The notes: generated by a model from the letters alone, not told the origin. Numbered from the stretch's first letter, positions 20,422 to 32,427 are shown. The stretch is DNA of 64,000 bases from Progne subis subis (GCA_022316685.1 JAKJHU010000372.1:62001-126000), one strand, 5' to 3'. Numbers and translations are program-made.

Positions 20422-22850
20422 ATGAGGACTGAAAACCTAGGAGAGCCCTTAATAAAACTGAAAATAGGTCCTCAAAAAGAAGAAATCACATTTTTGGTGC
20501 ACACAGAAGCTACTAGGTCCACAGTAAGAAAACTATCAAAGGGATGTGAAGTAAGTCGTGAACGTGTCCCTGTAATTGAGGTTAAAGGAGAAGGTATTCA
20601 GGTTCCTGTAATTAAAATGTGAAGACTGAACTGGATGAAAAATTTAGATTGAATGATTTGGAAATAATACCAGAGGCTGATAATTATTTATTAGGAAGGC
20701 ACTTAATAATAGCCTTGAGCATTAAAATAGCACCCTGTAAAGGAAAACTTAAAATCTAGTCTTTATCTGAAGAAGATAATTTCGAGATTAGAGACACTGT
20801 GTGGTATACTGGTGAAGTAGGAAAATTAAACATTCAGCCCATTAGTTTGAAATAGAGAACCCAGAAATCCCCATTCGAGTAGAACAATATCCAATAGCAC
20901 TGGAAGGTCAGAAGGGATTGAAACCGGTAGCTGAGAATTGAGTACATCAGGGGGTGTTGGAGTCCTGTGTGTCACCACATCATACCCCCATCCTGCCGGT
21001 AAAGAAGCCTGATGGTAGCTACCGACTAGTCCAGGATCTCAGAGCGGTAAATCAAAGAACCATTACCCGCTGTCCAGGAGTAGCTAAGCCAGATTCCTCC
21101 TAATTACATTTGGTACAGTGTCGTGGATTTAAAGGTTGCCTTTGGAACTTGCCCTCTGCATGAGGGCAGTAGGGATTGCCTTTGAGTAGGAGGACCCAGA
21201 TACAGGTAGGAGAGAGCAATTAAGGTGAACGGTGCTACCGCAAGGTTTTACAGAGGCACCAAATGTTTTTGGGAGGGCGTTAGAAAATCGTTGGAAGTCC
21301 TTTGAGTTACCCAAAGGAATTAAGCTGCTACAGAATGTAGATGATTTGTTAGTAGCAAGAGAAACTGAAGAGGAAACTAGAAAGGGTACTATTAAGCTTC
21401 TAAATTTTCTGGGAGAAAACACACTGAAGATATCAAAGTCAAAATTGCAGTTTGTAGAGTCAGAAGTGCAGTGTTTAGGTCATTGGATTAGTAAGCAAAA
21501 GAAAAAGCTAGACCCTGAAAGGGTTTCAGGAATATTGAACATGGGACCCCCAAAGTCTAAAGGAGAAATAAAACAGTTTTTGAGTATTTTGGGTTATTGT
21601 AGGCAGCAGATAGAAGGGTTTAGTAAAAAAGTAACGTTTCTAAATGAGAAATTAACTACCAATCACTTGAAATGGGATGAAAGGGATCAGGAAAATTTGG
21701 AGCAAGTTGAAGAAGCCCTACTGCAAGCTCCTGTACTGAGTCTTCCCAATTTAGACAAGCCTTTTCAATTATTTGTTAATACAGTTGATCAAATGGCTTA
21801 TGAAGTATTGACTCAAGGTTGGGCAGGAAGCCAAAAGCCAGTAGAATATTATTCAAAATGATTGGATCCAGTTAGTAAGAGTTGTCCAACATGCCTGCAA
21901 GCTCTGGTAGGCACTGCTATGTTAGTAGAAGAAGCTCAAAAAGTAACCTTTGGGGCATCACGGGACATGTACACCCCTCTTAATATTAGAGGAATCCTTG
22001 CTAAAAAGGCTGAAAAATAGTTAACTGGGAGTAGATTATTAAAATATGAGGTTCCTTGATAGAATCCTCTGAATTAGACCTGAGAGTGACAAATATACAA
22101 AGCCCCACTCAGTTCCTTTACGAGGACCCAGGGGAAGAATTAATACAGGATTGCACAGAGGTCACAGAGTTACAAACAAAAATACGCCCAGATTTGAGAG
22201 AACAAGAATTAAAAACAGGAGAAAAATTATTTCTAGATGTATCACCCTGAGTGGTAGTAGGAAGAAGGAAATCTGCGTATGCCATAATTCATGGAGGAAA
22301 ACTGGAAGTAAAAGAATCTGGTCCCCTTAGCCCCTTGGTCAGCACAAGCCTGTGAACTCTATGCATTATTCTGTGCATTGCTGTTATTAAAGGATCGAGA
22401 AAGGAACATATACACCGACTCAAAATATGCCTTTGGGGTTGTGCACACATTTAGAAAAATTTGGAAAGAAAGGGGACTTAGGAACACTCAAAGAAAAGGA
22501 TTAGTGCACCAAGGATTGATAATTCAAATTCTTAAAGCTTTGAAGAGTCAAAAAAAGATAGCAGTGGTTTATGTGAAAGGCCACCAGAGGGGGAGGGACA
22601 CTAGAACAGGAAGAAATAATTTGGCTGATGATGAAGCTAAGAAAGTTGCCCTAAGGGAAAACAGCAATGTAATTATGACTTTTCAGGAAGCAGGAACACA
22701 AAACCAAACACCAGACTTTTCTTTAGCAGAAGTAGAAGCCATGACAAACCTAGAAGCAACTCTAAAAGAGGGACAATGGATTCTCCCTGACAAAACCACA
22801 GTTCGAACGGCAGAAAAACGTTAGACGCATGCTTCAAGGATAAAAGGACC
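20422..22850 (+). pseudogene. Pol of ERV-A copy 2: protease, RT, RNase H; integrase deleted
   Basis: The protease start (20422-20622) has FLVHTEATRSTV where DTGA is expected, so the catalytic Asp is lost. RT appears in pieces: the VLPQG-type block near 21229, the catalytic motif changed to NVDD near 21338 (copy 3 keeps YVDD), and the thumb region to about 21860. In-frame stops sit at 21187-21189 and 21226-21228. RNase H words follow (NNLADDEAKKVA at 22615). After KEGQWILPD the sequence jumps to the last residues of integrase (THASRIKGP), so almost all of integrase is missing, at the same point as in copy 3. Confidence 0.8.
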
Positions 22851-22988
22851 TATACCCAATAAAGATTGGAAAATTATTTTGACACCAAGAGACCTGAAAG
22901 TAAAGTAAAAAAAATACTTAAATTTGATTAAACCATTGTATTGAATTCCAAAATACAGTTTAAAGTAAAAATGTAATTTACCCACAAC

Positions 22989-23564
22989 ATGGCTGAAAAG
23001 AATATTTGGTGCCCAGAGGCTATAGCTCATATGGAAAATCGTTTTCAGCTGTGGTTTTCACATAATGTTGCAATACATTTGGTGTGCCACACACATATTG
23101 AAAGAATAACCCAGCCCCAGGATATTCAAGATATCCTTAGTACAGAAAGGTCAGAAGCTGCCATCCCACAGAGAGAAGTTTCCATGTTTCAGCAAGGTTG
23201 CTGCAAACACGGTCATCAGTGTGAGCGGTGTAAAGCAGTGACCATGAAGTGGCTGAGACAAAGACATTGGCACAGAACAACTGTACCTTGGGACCAAAGA
23301 GATGTAGCTTTTATGATTAAATGTATACGGTGCTTTAGTAGAGTAGAGCAAGACTTTAGAATGCAGAATTGGGTTTTAGCACAGATCAACATTAATACTT
23401 TGTTGCAACAATTAATGATAAAAGATCAAGTACAAAGAGCATTTATTTATTTAGCGTATCACATGGACGGATTAGTGGCTTTCAGAACACTGCAGGAACA
23501 ACAAAGGATAATAAAATTAAGATGTGGACATACTAGGATACCCAGAAACAACAGAAAAAGATAA
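22989..23564 (+). CDS. X1: Cys/His-rich accessory ORF of ERV-A copy 2
   Basis: An open 191-residue frame between pol and env, starting MAEKNIWCPEAIAHME. The middle holds a dense metal-binding-like cluster (CCKHGHQCERC, then HWH and KCIRC about 30 residues on). Helical, Gln-rich segments follow and the tail is basic (IPRNNRKR). It has no signal peptide or membrane helix. I do not recognise it; it is not integrase, protease or envelope. The same frame is open in copy 3 (38715-39278), although the rest of both proviruses is full of stops. Gammaretroviruses normally have no gene here. A zinc-binding accessory protein is a guess. Confidence 0.6.
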   Translation: MAEKNIWCPEAIAHMENRFQLWFSHNVAIHLVCHTHIERITQPQDIQDILSTERSEAAIPQREVSMFQQGCCKHGHQCERCKAVTMKWLRQRHWHRTTVPWDQRDVAFMIKCIRCFSRVEQDFRMQNWVLAQININTLLQQLMIKDQVQRAFIYLAYHMDGLVAFRTLQEQQRIIKLRCGHTRIPRNNRKR

Positions 23565-23639
23565 ATTGTCTTGCTTAACCTGTTCAGGTTATAAAACTCC
23601 TTTGATAGTTAACAATTAAAGGTTTGTGGTTTGTAATTG

Positions 23640-24336
23640 CAATTAACTTTAATTTATTAGAAAAATTAGGCATTCTGGATTGGCTGTTGACAGCAACTCA
23701 ATTGAGTTTGGAGGTAGAACAATGACGATGGGAAGGGATTAGACACTTCCTTGATCAATGGGAACAGCCTGAACGGATTGAAAATCTTTTAAGAGGCACT
23801 CAGCAACTGACACTTACAGATTTCATTGAGGAACTACAATTCCAGAACAAGAGACTGGTAACACCAGTTACTAAAAGAGTCCAAGAACAAGTAACACACT
23901 GGGAGTGTACTAAGCATGGCTTAGAGTGTCGCCCATGGGTTTGTGTTATTTGTGCGCTTTGACTTAATTTGTGGTGGAGAATAACAAAAGTAGAAGAAAG
24001 AGAGAGACAATTGATTTGTTTAACTTGCCTAGATTGCGTGCGTGAACAGTTAACTTTAAAAAGCTTTTCCAGTGATTTTTTTTTAACACCTTTGAGATAT
24101 GAAGATGGAACCTTTTATGCAGTGGTTCAATTAATAGAAAATTTAGACAATGAGTTTTTACTATATTAGCTTTTGAGCAGGTGAGAGAGCAAATGATTCA
24201 TAATATTATAGACCAGTGTATCATCATTAACAGTTGCTGTGGAGAAGGAATTTGTGTGCCACTGCTATAGACACATTTCTTACGTGACCTGGCATTGTGA
24301 ATGTGCCTATTGGTGGCAATAAAGACTTAATAATAA
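23640..24336 (+). pseudogene. X2: second Cys/His-rich frame of ERV-A copy 2, broken
   Basis: Follows X1. Pieces read LEKLGILDWLLTATQLSLEVE, then ECTKHGLECRPWVCVICAL and QLICLTCLDC. The CxKHGxxC and paired-Cys layout recalls X1. Stops interrupt it: a TGA after LSLEVEQ and another at about 23960. Copy 3 has the same region with partly different breaks. Function unknown. Confidence 0.5.
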
Positions 24337-24536
24337 TTCCCAACTTTGGAGCAAAAAGCTACCAACAAATCAGGTTGTTAACTGAAGTAGTGAAAAAGCA
24401 AATCTTATTGTGGTTGGCACATCTCCAGAGCTTTGCTGGTTTAGACTAAAAGACGGAAGTAGCTGACTAACCCAGAGAGAGAGAGAGGGCAGTACTGTGA
24501 GAACTGTGAGTATTCTGTGCCTTCCTTGAAACAAAC

Positions 24537-26749
24537 ATGAGGCCAAGGGTACCAGTGAGACCAAATGCACCAGTGACTAGATCCCAGGATATAAACTTTC
24601 CTCCCAAGAATCCTGACATCTTGGCCCTTGCACTGCAACCCAAAGAGCCTTGAGGACAGTAGAAAGTCGAAATTCTTGAGGATTATTTTCATTGTGTTTG
24701 TTGTGATGCCCTTGGTAACTGGCCAAAACTATGGAGCCACTCTGGACAGAGTCCATGAGAGAAGGGAATGAGCAATGCAGGAACAAACAATAATAAAACA
24801 AGCAGCACAAGAGCGGGCAATGAGAGAACAATCTATGCAAAAACAAAGTCCCAATAATGTTGATCCCTGTAATAAATGCAAGCACTCCATATGGGTCAAA
24901 GACAAGATGGAATTTGTGTTCGTGGCACTTCCACATGTTAGTGCTGCCTGCTATGATCACAGCAGTTTTATAGAAGTTTGTGTTAAAAATAGAAAAATGG
25001 ATTGGGTAGGGAAAAATTTAGGATTTAATGGATGAGCTCCTTATCCTTATAGCAATCAGATCTATCTTCAATATGATTTTTTTTGTTGTTTGTTTTGAGA
25101 AAAATGAGAATAGGAATGATCCGAGTATAGGTATAGGAGGTACAGCACTAAGGAAAAAAGAAGACAAACAAAAATAAACAAAAGAAATATGTAAAAAGGC
25201 CATAAGGAAAGAATTAAAGGAACTAGATAAACTGTATGAACAATTCAAACAGCAGTATAGTGACCGTGATTTGACAACCACAAATAAGAACCTTTTTGTA
25301 GATTTGATGCAAGAAAATGCTACAGAACTTCAGATTATCCAAATACTGGATCTTTGGGAATGGCTGAAAGATGTCTGTGGAGAGGTGAGAGTCTAGCTCC
25401 AGAACAATTTTTAAAATGGAATCATACTCAAATTTCCAAGACATTAAAATGACCTGAAGGATGGATTTTGAGTCATCAAATAATTGGAACAGTCTGTATA
25501 ACTCGAGAAGGAAGGAAATATAATAAAGTAGTAGGATATGCTCCTTGTATATCTACCTTAGTAGTTAATTCATATAATATAACTAATACCTGATAACTAA
25601 TAACTTTTATTGTGCATTGAGGAATAATAAAAGGAAATGAATTGTGAGTGGAATAATCAAACTGTTTTTTGCTGGTATATAGTGAATTACCTCGAAAGTG
25701 GGAAGGAACCTGTACCTTAGGAGTTGTACGACCCTCCTTCTTCATCATACCAAGGTCCAGGAGCAACATGCTGGGAACACCACTTTATGAGACTCTAGAA
25801 AGGAATAAAAGAGATTTAAACCTCGACTTCCCAAAGGCAGGGGGAAACCAGGAATGGGGGGAAGAAGAATAGGCCTGCAGAAAGAATCATAGCATATTAT
25901 GACCCAGCAACTTGGGCTGAGGGTGGATCTTGGGGATATAGGACCCAAATTTATCTATTGAATCCGTTGATAAGACTCCAGGCAGTAGTGGAGGTTGTAT
26001 CAAACCATACTTCTGATGCCCTAAAGTTACTGGCCAAGCAGCATTCACAAATGTGAGCACTTGTATATCGAACCAGAATTGTCCTAGATTATCTGTTGGC
26101 TGAAGAAGGGGGAGTTTGAGGAAGATTTAAGGAATCTGAGTGTTGTGTGGAAAGAGATGATCATGGGGAAGCCATCACAAAACTTGCTGAAGAAATTAAA
26201 AGGGTGGCACACATACCTGTTCAAAAGTGGAATTCTATTCTAAAAACGGATTGGTGTGATAACCTCTTTGGAGGAGCCTGGTGGAAGAAGGTGGGATTTA
26301 TGCTGTTATGTTCTGGATTAGGATTGTTATTCTTACCATGCATGATTCCATGTCTTATTAGACTAATCCACCCAGTGATACAAGGAATGCAAATGACAGC
26401 AATGCCCATTGATCCAGAATTGGCAGCAAAAGGGAAACCAAATCCTTTGATGGTATTAAAAGCTAGACCTACTCACACTCAAAAGGAAGGACCTGGAGAG
26501 ATGTTGACTGAACATAAAGAGACTACTCTAGCACAAGAGATGTTAACCAAATTTGAGAAGGAATGCGAAAAGCTTGATGCAGCACCGGAGATGTTAGAAA
26601 AATTAGAGGCTGAAAAGAGAGAGCGTGAAAACCTGGATTATTGGGAATATAGAAGAAATCAAGATTCAGTTTTAATTAAAAAGCTGGAATCAATATGTTT
26701 AAAAAGAGAAATGTTGGAAATTGTAACAAATGAAAATGATTCATGCTAA
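24537..26749 (+). pseudogene. Env of ERV-A copy 2
   Basis: Possible start MRPRVPVRPNAP at 24537. A hydrophobic leader near 24680 (IIFIVFVVMPLVTG) precedes the surface subunit (MQEQTIIKQAAQERAMREQ, CNKCKHSIWVKDKMEFVF). A Lys/Glu-rich middle is frameshifted. The transmembrane part reads VLDYLLAEEGG, then a TGA at 26117-26119 where the first Cys of the C-x6-CC motif belongs, then ECCVERDDHG. The membrane helix (FMLLCSGLGLLFLPCMIPCL) is followed by an unusually long, charged cytoplasmic tail (to 26749). Many stops occur upstream. Copy 3 shares the TGA. Confidence 0.75.
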
Positions 26750-26824
26750 TTGTAACTATACTAGTATTTCAGAAATATATATTTTAGAAAATATTTGTTA
26801 TAAAGTAGGAAAGGAAGAATTAGA

Positions 26825-27562
26825 TGTGAGTAGTATTACAAAGCAGATGGGCCCCTTGGCAGATGCTACATGAGAAAAATAAGATAGAAGATGCAGTTTG
26901 AGATAAACAAGAGTTTCAAAGCTGGATTGGCCAAAGCTGGGACTACACCAAGGTTGGGAGATGGGCCCTTTGCAGATGTGATGGGATACAGGATGTCTTA
27001 AGATAGAACTGGCCTTGAGATGGACAAAGTTGGGACTATTCCAAGGCAGGGAGTTTGGGTGGTGGTTTGATCCATGAAATAATTACATTTTGGAACATAA
27101 TGCTTAGTTATGTATAACACAAACCTTAGAGTGCACACAGAGACAGTAATGTTATTCATAGGATGCGAGGAAGATGATGAGCCTTCCTCTGAAGAAAACC
27201 ACCAAAAAGCCAAGAAGACCCCCTAACAACAAGTGGAGCATGTGCTATATGCTATGGACATAGCATTTTCAGATCAAAAATAGGAAGATATTTACCGGAA
27301 ATATTAATGAATACATATTAGCATACAGTATATAAGATTAAGTTGGATTACTTTGTTTTGTACGAGAGGTAGGGTGGCAAGCCCCCCTCCGTACCCTGGT
27401 CAGTTTTGCTTATGCTTTATCCAAACATTACTTACCTTTAATTAATCACTGCTGAAATTTTGCATATGCTTGATTATAAAATGTTACTTAAATAAAAGTA
27501 TATTGCAGCTAAATTTAACTTCATTGCTTGTTAAAATAGACATATAGAGCTTCATTTAAAAC
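26825..27562 (+). mobile_element. 3' LTR of ERV-A copy 2
   Basis: Starts TGTGAGTAGTATTAC after a purine-rich stretch (GTAGGAAAGGAAGAATTAGA). It contains a TATATAAG box near 27328 and ends TTCATTTAAAACC beside a CCTT microsatellite. Its first 230 bases match the U3 left at 35046-35303. Its last 480 match 6790-7259. Confidence 0.7.
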
Positions 27563-27563
27563 C

Positions 27564-27777
27564 CTTCCATCCTCCCTCCCTCCCTCCCTCCCACCCTTCC
27601 TTCCTTCCTTCCTTCCTTCCTTCCTTCCTTCCTTCCTTCCTTCCTTCCTTCCTTCCTTCCTTCCTTCCTTCCTTCCTTCCTTCCCTCCTTCCCTCCATCA
27701 CTCCTTCCCTCCTTTTTCCTCATTCCTTTCCTTCTCTCTCTCTCTCTCTCTCTCCTTCCTTCTCCTTCCTTCCTTCG
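27564..27777. repeat. CCTT/CCCT microsatellite
   Basis: TCCC then CCTT units for about 120 bases, followed by impure CCCT and a (TC)n run near 27735. It sits exactly at the ERV-A LTR end. The open frames across it on minus (KEGRKEGR) are artefacts of the repeat. Confidence 0.95.
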
Positions 27778-28062
27778 GAGCAGGTCCACTTGCCCTCCCA
27801 AAATCCCTGCCACTCCACCTCAGCCCTGCACAGCACAGCACCTTAAACTCAGCCTTCCCAATTTCACAGCAACCTCCCACAAGACACCTCCAGGCCCCAA
27901 AATTCCTAAAAGCACCAGCAGCCTTTAAAAACTGCTTCTTGCTTTCCCTCCATCTACTCCCCTACTCCAAGAGCCCAAACCACCCCATCCCCCCACTGCA
28001 ATCCCTACCACTACCAACTTTCACACCACTCCACACTGCAATTACACCCCACATTACACAGC
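27778..28062. other. No gene seen
   Basis: C-rich sequence between two microsatellites; no supported gene or ERV part. Confidence 0.5.
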
Positions 28063-28221
28063 CCCATCCTATCCCATCCCATCCCATCCCATCCCATCCC
28101 ATCCCATCCCATCCCATCCCATCCCATCCCATCCCATCCCATCCCATCCCATCCCATCCCATCCCATCCCATCCCATCCCATCCCATCCCATCCCATCCC
28201 ATCCCATCCCATCCCATCCCT
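28063..28221. repeat. (CATCC)n pentanucleotide array, about 32 units
   Basis: An almost perfect run of ATCCC/CATCC units. Because the unit is five bases and lacks stops in every frame, it opens long false frames on both strands (HPIPS on plus, GWDGM on minus). Confidence 0.98.
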
Positions 28222-29269
28222 TCTGGGCAGGAATCCCCTCTAACCAGCCCTTGCACACTTCCAGCCATTCCAGGGCAGCTGCAGATTTTCCTCCCACTCT
28301 GCGCCAGGGCCCCACCGCCCTCCCAGGGAACAAGTCCATCCCCACATCCCAGCTCACCCTGGCCCCAAGCAGGGCCCAGCCATGGCCTGTGTCCTGGTGC
28401 TGCAGGCCCTTGGCAAGAGTCTCTCCCAGCCAGCAATTCCTGCTCTTCCCTGCTCTGGGGCAGCAGCTGCAAGTTGATTTGCTCCCTGGGCTCTGGCCCA
28501 GCCCCAAGCCAGGGTCGGGACCTTTCCCCAGAGCTCTGCCGGCACTGGCTCGCTTCGGCCGCAGCCCAGCAGCAGACGGAGCTCAGAGCTCCCCGGGGGC
28601 TGCGCCTCCTGCCCAGGGACAGCAGCAGGGGCAGCTGAGACTTCTGCCCCGGGGCCAGCAGGGAATGCACCCCAGGGAACGGCTGGGGCTGGGCCAGGCC
28701 AGCTGCGGGCTGGAGACCAGCAAAAGCTTCTTCCCCTACAGGGGGCTTGACCACTCACCAGGCTCCCCAGGAAACGGTCAGAGCTGCAAGGCTGCCGCAG
28801 CTCCAGGAGCCTTTGGACACCGCTCCCGGGAATGCCCAGGCTGCCACTGTTGGGCTGTCTGTGCAGGGCCAGGGCCTGCACTCCATGATCCCGCTGCCTC
28901 CCTCCCAGCTCAGCCCCTTCCTTCTGCAGTTCTCACTCTTGGGCTCAGCCTTTGTGTCTCCTCCAGGCGCTGGCAGAGCTCTTGGGGCCGGGGCAGGAGC
29001 GGCACAGCCCCAGCGTTCCCCTCTCTGTGACACCACGGTGGGGACAGCTCCAACGTTCCCTGCCTGGAGACGCTCCAAGGGAAGCGTCCAGAGCCACAGC
29101 CAGACAGCAAAACTGAGCGGGCACTGAGCACCCCCGGCCTGGGCTGATGTGCATTGCTGTGCACACAGCTCGGGGAAGGTCCCCCTGGCCACCTCCACAG
29201 TGCCACAGGCAAGTGTCACATAGAGTTACAGAGCTCTGCCCAGAGCTGCCAAAAATTCCCACTGCCTAA
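28222..29269. other. GC-rich unassigned segment
   Basis: GC-rich DNA with several long overlapping open frames on both strands, as expected from composition. No conserved domain is recognisable. It resembles the GC-rich flanks at 44629-45150 and 46200-47700 in texture. Confidence 0.45.
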
Positions 29270-29790
29270 AAAAAGAACCAAATCTTACAACTGGGCCAGG
29301 AGACTAGCTCCTTTTTAAAGGCCTTTATTAAGGACAGCTCTGGATGGGGAACTGCACACCGCCACTGCTCCCAATGGACAATGCGGAGGAGGAGGTGTGT
29401 CACCTAGACACACAAGCAGTCACATGCAGACAAGTATTTTGCAAGCAGAGGTTCTTCCAGCTCCTCCTGAGAGATTGGAGAGAGAAGGAAGACTGCCTCT
29501 TTGTTTATTCTTTACTTTTTTATACATTTGTGGATCTGGCAGAAGATTGGCTTTTTGGGTTTCCACCCCTCATCCTCAGTGGCCAGACCCACTGTCAGTT
29601 ACAGTTGTTTTTCAGGTTAGAAACATGCAAACAAAGGACAAAGAATGAGAAACAAAGGGTTTGTTTATGTTACATCTATGGGAAAGGTAGAAAACTGCTC
29701 CTAATATTGTACAGTGACTAAAAGATCTGACTCCATTATGAATTTCAAGAAGGCTAATAAGAAAGCTCAGAAAAACCAGGGTAACAGAGG
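29270..29790 (-). mobile_element. 3' LTR of ERV B (approximate)
   Basis: On minus, TATAAAAAAG near 29525 and AATAAA signals near 29508 and 29330 suggest promoter and poly(A) sites. The block around 29354-29400 (CGCCACTGCTCCCAATGGAC) matches 4965-5000. The exact ends are not certain. Confidence 0.45.
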
Positions 29791-29799
29791 TGTTTCTGT

Positions 29800-32076
29800 T
29801 TTGCCACCCAGCAGAACTGGGGCTTCCGTCCTCACGACAGTCCCTGCGAAGATGATGCTGGCTCGAGCCTAGGGGGGGTGTCCTTCTGGTCAAGAACTAC
29901 CTGGGTTATGGTGATGGCACAGGGCTGGCTCCAGTTGATGATCCAAGGTTCTGTACCATTATGCTGGGCTAGAGTTGTTATTTCCAGTCCTCAATTATCT
30001 GGTGGCTCGTTGTCTCTGGGGGTCTTTTGTGCCAAGTGTATCTTAATTTGCATATGGATATGTCCTTGGGTGCACAGTCTCCTGGGAGCAGAGACAGTGA
30101 CACTCGATGGAAAGGGAGTACAGCATAGAGTAGGGAGTAGGGAAGAGGGAGTAGGGAATAGGGGTACAAACAAACAAGTTTTTGCTTATGAACTATTAAA
30201 CTTAGGACAGTAACTTTTAACAGTAACTAAGAGCTCATATCTTAGGAATTTATTTCTTACAAGATCCTCCTTCTTTCTTTTTTGTCGGGTTTAAACCCGT
30301 ATCAATCAGAGATTTCAGTATCTTGAGAATAAAGTTTCTTTAATTTTTGATATTGGTCATATGCTCTTTTTGCAGTCTTATGTTCTTCTTGTTGACTTTC
30401 CATTACCATAATGTTAGTATGCGTTGTTGTTTTTGAAATTTGTGTACTTGCCTGGATCGTGGATGAGACTAACCGGATTAGACAGGGGAGTAGACAAGGT
30501 AGAAATCAGAAACTTGTTAATGCGGCTGCAGCTATGAAGGCTGCCTTTTTCCACCATTTTCCTATGAATGATCAGAAGTCATCCCACCAGCTATTGTCCA
30601 TCAAAGGAGTCCACTCCTGATTCCCCATGTATGCAATTTTATGGATCTTGGTGGATATATTTTTGATGACTTCACTCTTATCATCGATCTCCAAGCAGCA
30701 CTCTGAGGAATTGAACTTACCACATATCCCTCCTTCATCAGCTAATAAATAATCTACTGCTAGCCAAATTAGATAGATAACAGTTCTGGTCTGTGCCAAT
30801 TGAGTACTGATGTGATCCAGAGCTAGGGCTGTTCAGTTGGAAACTACTTCAAGTACTGCTTGGAGTCAAATGATCCGACTTAACAGGTAAATGGGGGTAC
30901 GGTACCCCCAAGATCCGTCTTGAGCCCATGTTGCTGGCCCGTAAGTTTTGATTATTTCTTCTGGTGTCCAGATTTCCCCTTTCCATCTTTGAGTACTTTC
31001 CATGTTAATTATATCCCTTCTTTTTCTGTTTAATTTCTTTAGTTCATCGTATATCAGAACTCCTAAACCTGACCCTGACTCCTTCGGGAGTAAGAAAAGG
31101 GCTGTTTAATGATGCCTATTGTACAGCTCCCTGCCCAATCCTTTGCGAAAATGGTGTAAGCAGTATCACCACAGATCCAAAACAAGCGTTCGGGGGCTTC
31201 CCAGAAGGTATCCCGTACTTCAGTAGGGCACTCCCAGAATTTAGATATTTGTCTTATTCCCCAAAAGGGATTTATCCCCTTTTCAGCGCATTCATGAAGG
31301 TTACATCCTTCATGGCATATACATCCTTTTTCCTTTTTTCCTGTTGCCCAATACCTGTTTGGTTCTCGGGGAGTCCACCTGGTGTTTAAATCTTTTGTAA
31401 CTAAGTATCTTTTACAAGCCATTTTTCCCACCGGTGTATTGGATATCTTTCCTGTTCTTAGTATACACTCCTCACCAATTATTTTTGATTTTAAATCCTA
31501 TCTTTCTTTAGTCCTCCTTCCTAAAAGCTGAGGTTTTGGTTCTGTTTATTTCCATTTTAAAATTTCCATTGGTCCTAAACTAATTCCTTCCCATGGCCAA
31601 AGTTCAGACATTTTTGTACTTCCACAAACCCAGCAATGGTTATATTTAGTTCTTTGCTGATTCTTTCTACTAAATCAATGAATAAATTTTTTCCCTGCAG
31701 GCATTTCTAATTCATCTTTTTTTGTTACCTTAGTCAGTTGTTTTTCTTTTATTAGGTCTTTTAATCCTTTTTGGTTGATTTCATGTTCAAAACAAAACCA
31801 CGCTTCTCCCATAGGGCATTCCCCCAGTAAACACTGCCTAAATGAGGTGGTATTCCTTGTGAGCCAATAGACTTTCCCGTCCTCTTGACAGGCTGTTAAA
31901 TGGGAGTGCTTGAAGCAACGGGGGTTTAGATTAGTGTGGACCCTTATTAATGACCCAAGATGTTCCCCGTCATAGAGAGGATGGTAGCACTTGGTACAGG
32001 CATTGTGCTCACTCTCTATGGTGCTCTTCATGAGCAGGACTAATACTAGTCCTCCCAAGAGTCCGGTGTGAACCAT
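29800..32076 (-). pseudogene. Env of ERV B (gamma-type)
   Basis: Starts at 32076 with a leader (MVHTGLLGGLVLVLLM) and a Cys-rich surface start (CTKCYHPLYDG) that resembles 54517-54254. A second piece (31431-31063) has CICHEGCNLHECAEKG and LFWICGDTAY. The transmembrane piece (30799-30572) keeps VDYLLADEGGICGKFNSSEC, so the gamma-type C-x6-CC motif is intact here, unlike in family A. Frames are broken between the pieces, and the membrane helix region near 30430 is only partly readable. Confidence 0.75.
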
Positions 32077-32427
32077 TCTCAGTGCAGTGTTCTTACCCGG
32101 CCTTGTCTCTCGGGGTTGGGGAATTTCATTGGGATGGTGACAGGGTTTCCCCCTTCCTCCCTTTTCCTATCAATTTGGTGGCTTCCTGGGAAATGCTCTG
32201 TGGGAGATTTGGTTGGTTAGATGAGCTCTACTGTTAGTAAAGAAAGCTTAACCAACTTTAAAACGTAACCCTTATAAATACCTGTAATTACAACATGTAC
32301 AATTTCTTAGTGTAAAAAGAGCTTAACAAACTTGAAAACTTAAAACTTTTTACAACCACCTCTATAACTCCTAAACCAAGTATATCAGTTCTTAATGGAT
32401 TTTTATGGCCAGTTCTTATCTATTCTT

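Larger units (their letters stand above)
18657..27562 (+). mobile_element. ERV family A, copy 2 (gamma-type), 5' LTR missing
   Basis: A long provirus on plus: leader (from 18657), gag, protease, RT, RNase H, a deleted integrase, two extra frames (X1, X2), env and a 3' LTR (26825-27562). It lacks the 5' LTR and primer site. Gene order and sequence match copy 3 (44290-35046, minus) throughout, with clear but moderate divergence. The two copies form an inverted pair. Confidence 0.8.

Noticed and set aside
27939..29030. A 363-codon open frame with HPIPS repeats, and its minus-strand mirrors
   Set aside because: The frame is open because the CATCC array has no stops and the flank is GC-rich; no domain or homology is visible.
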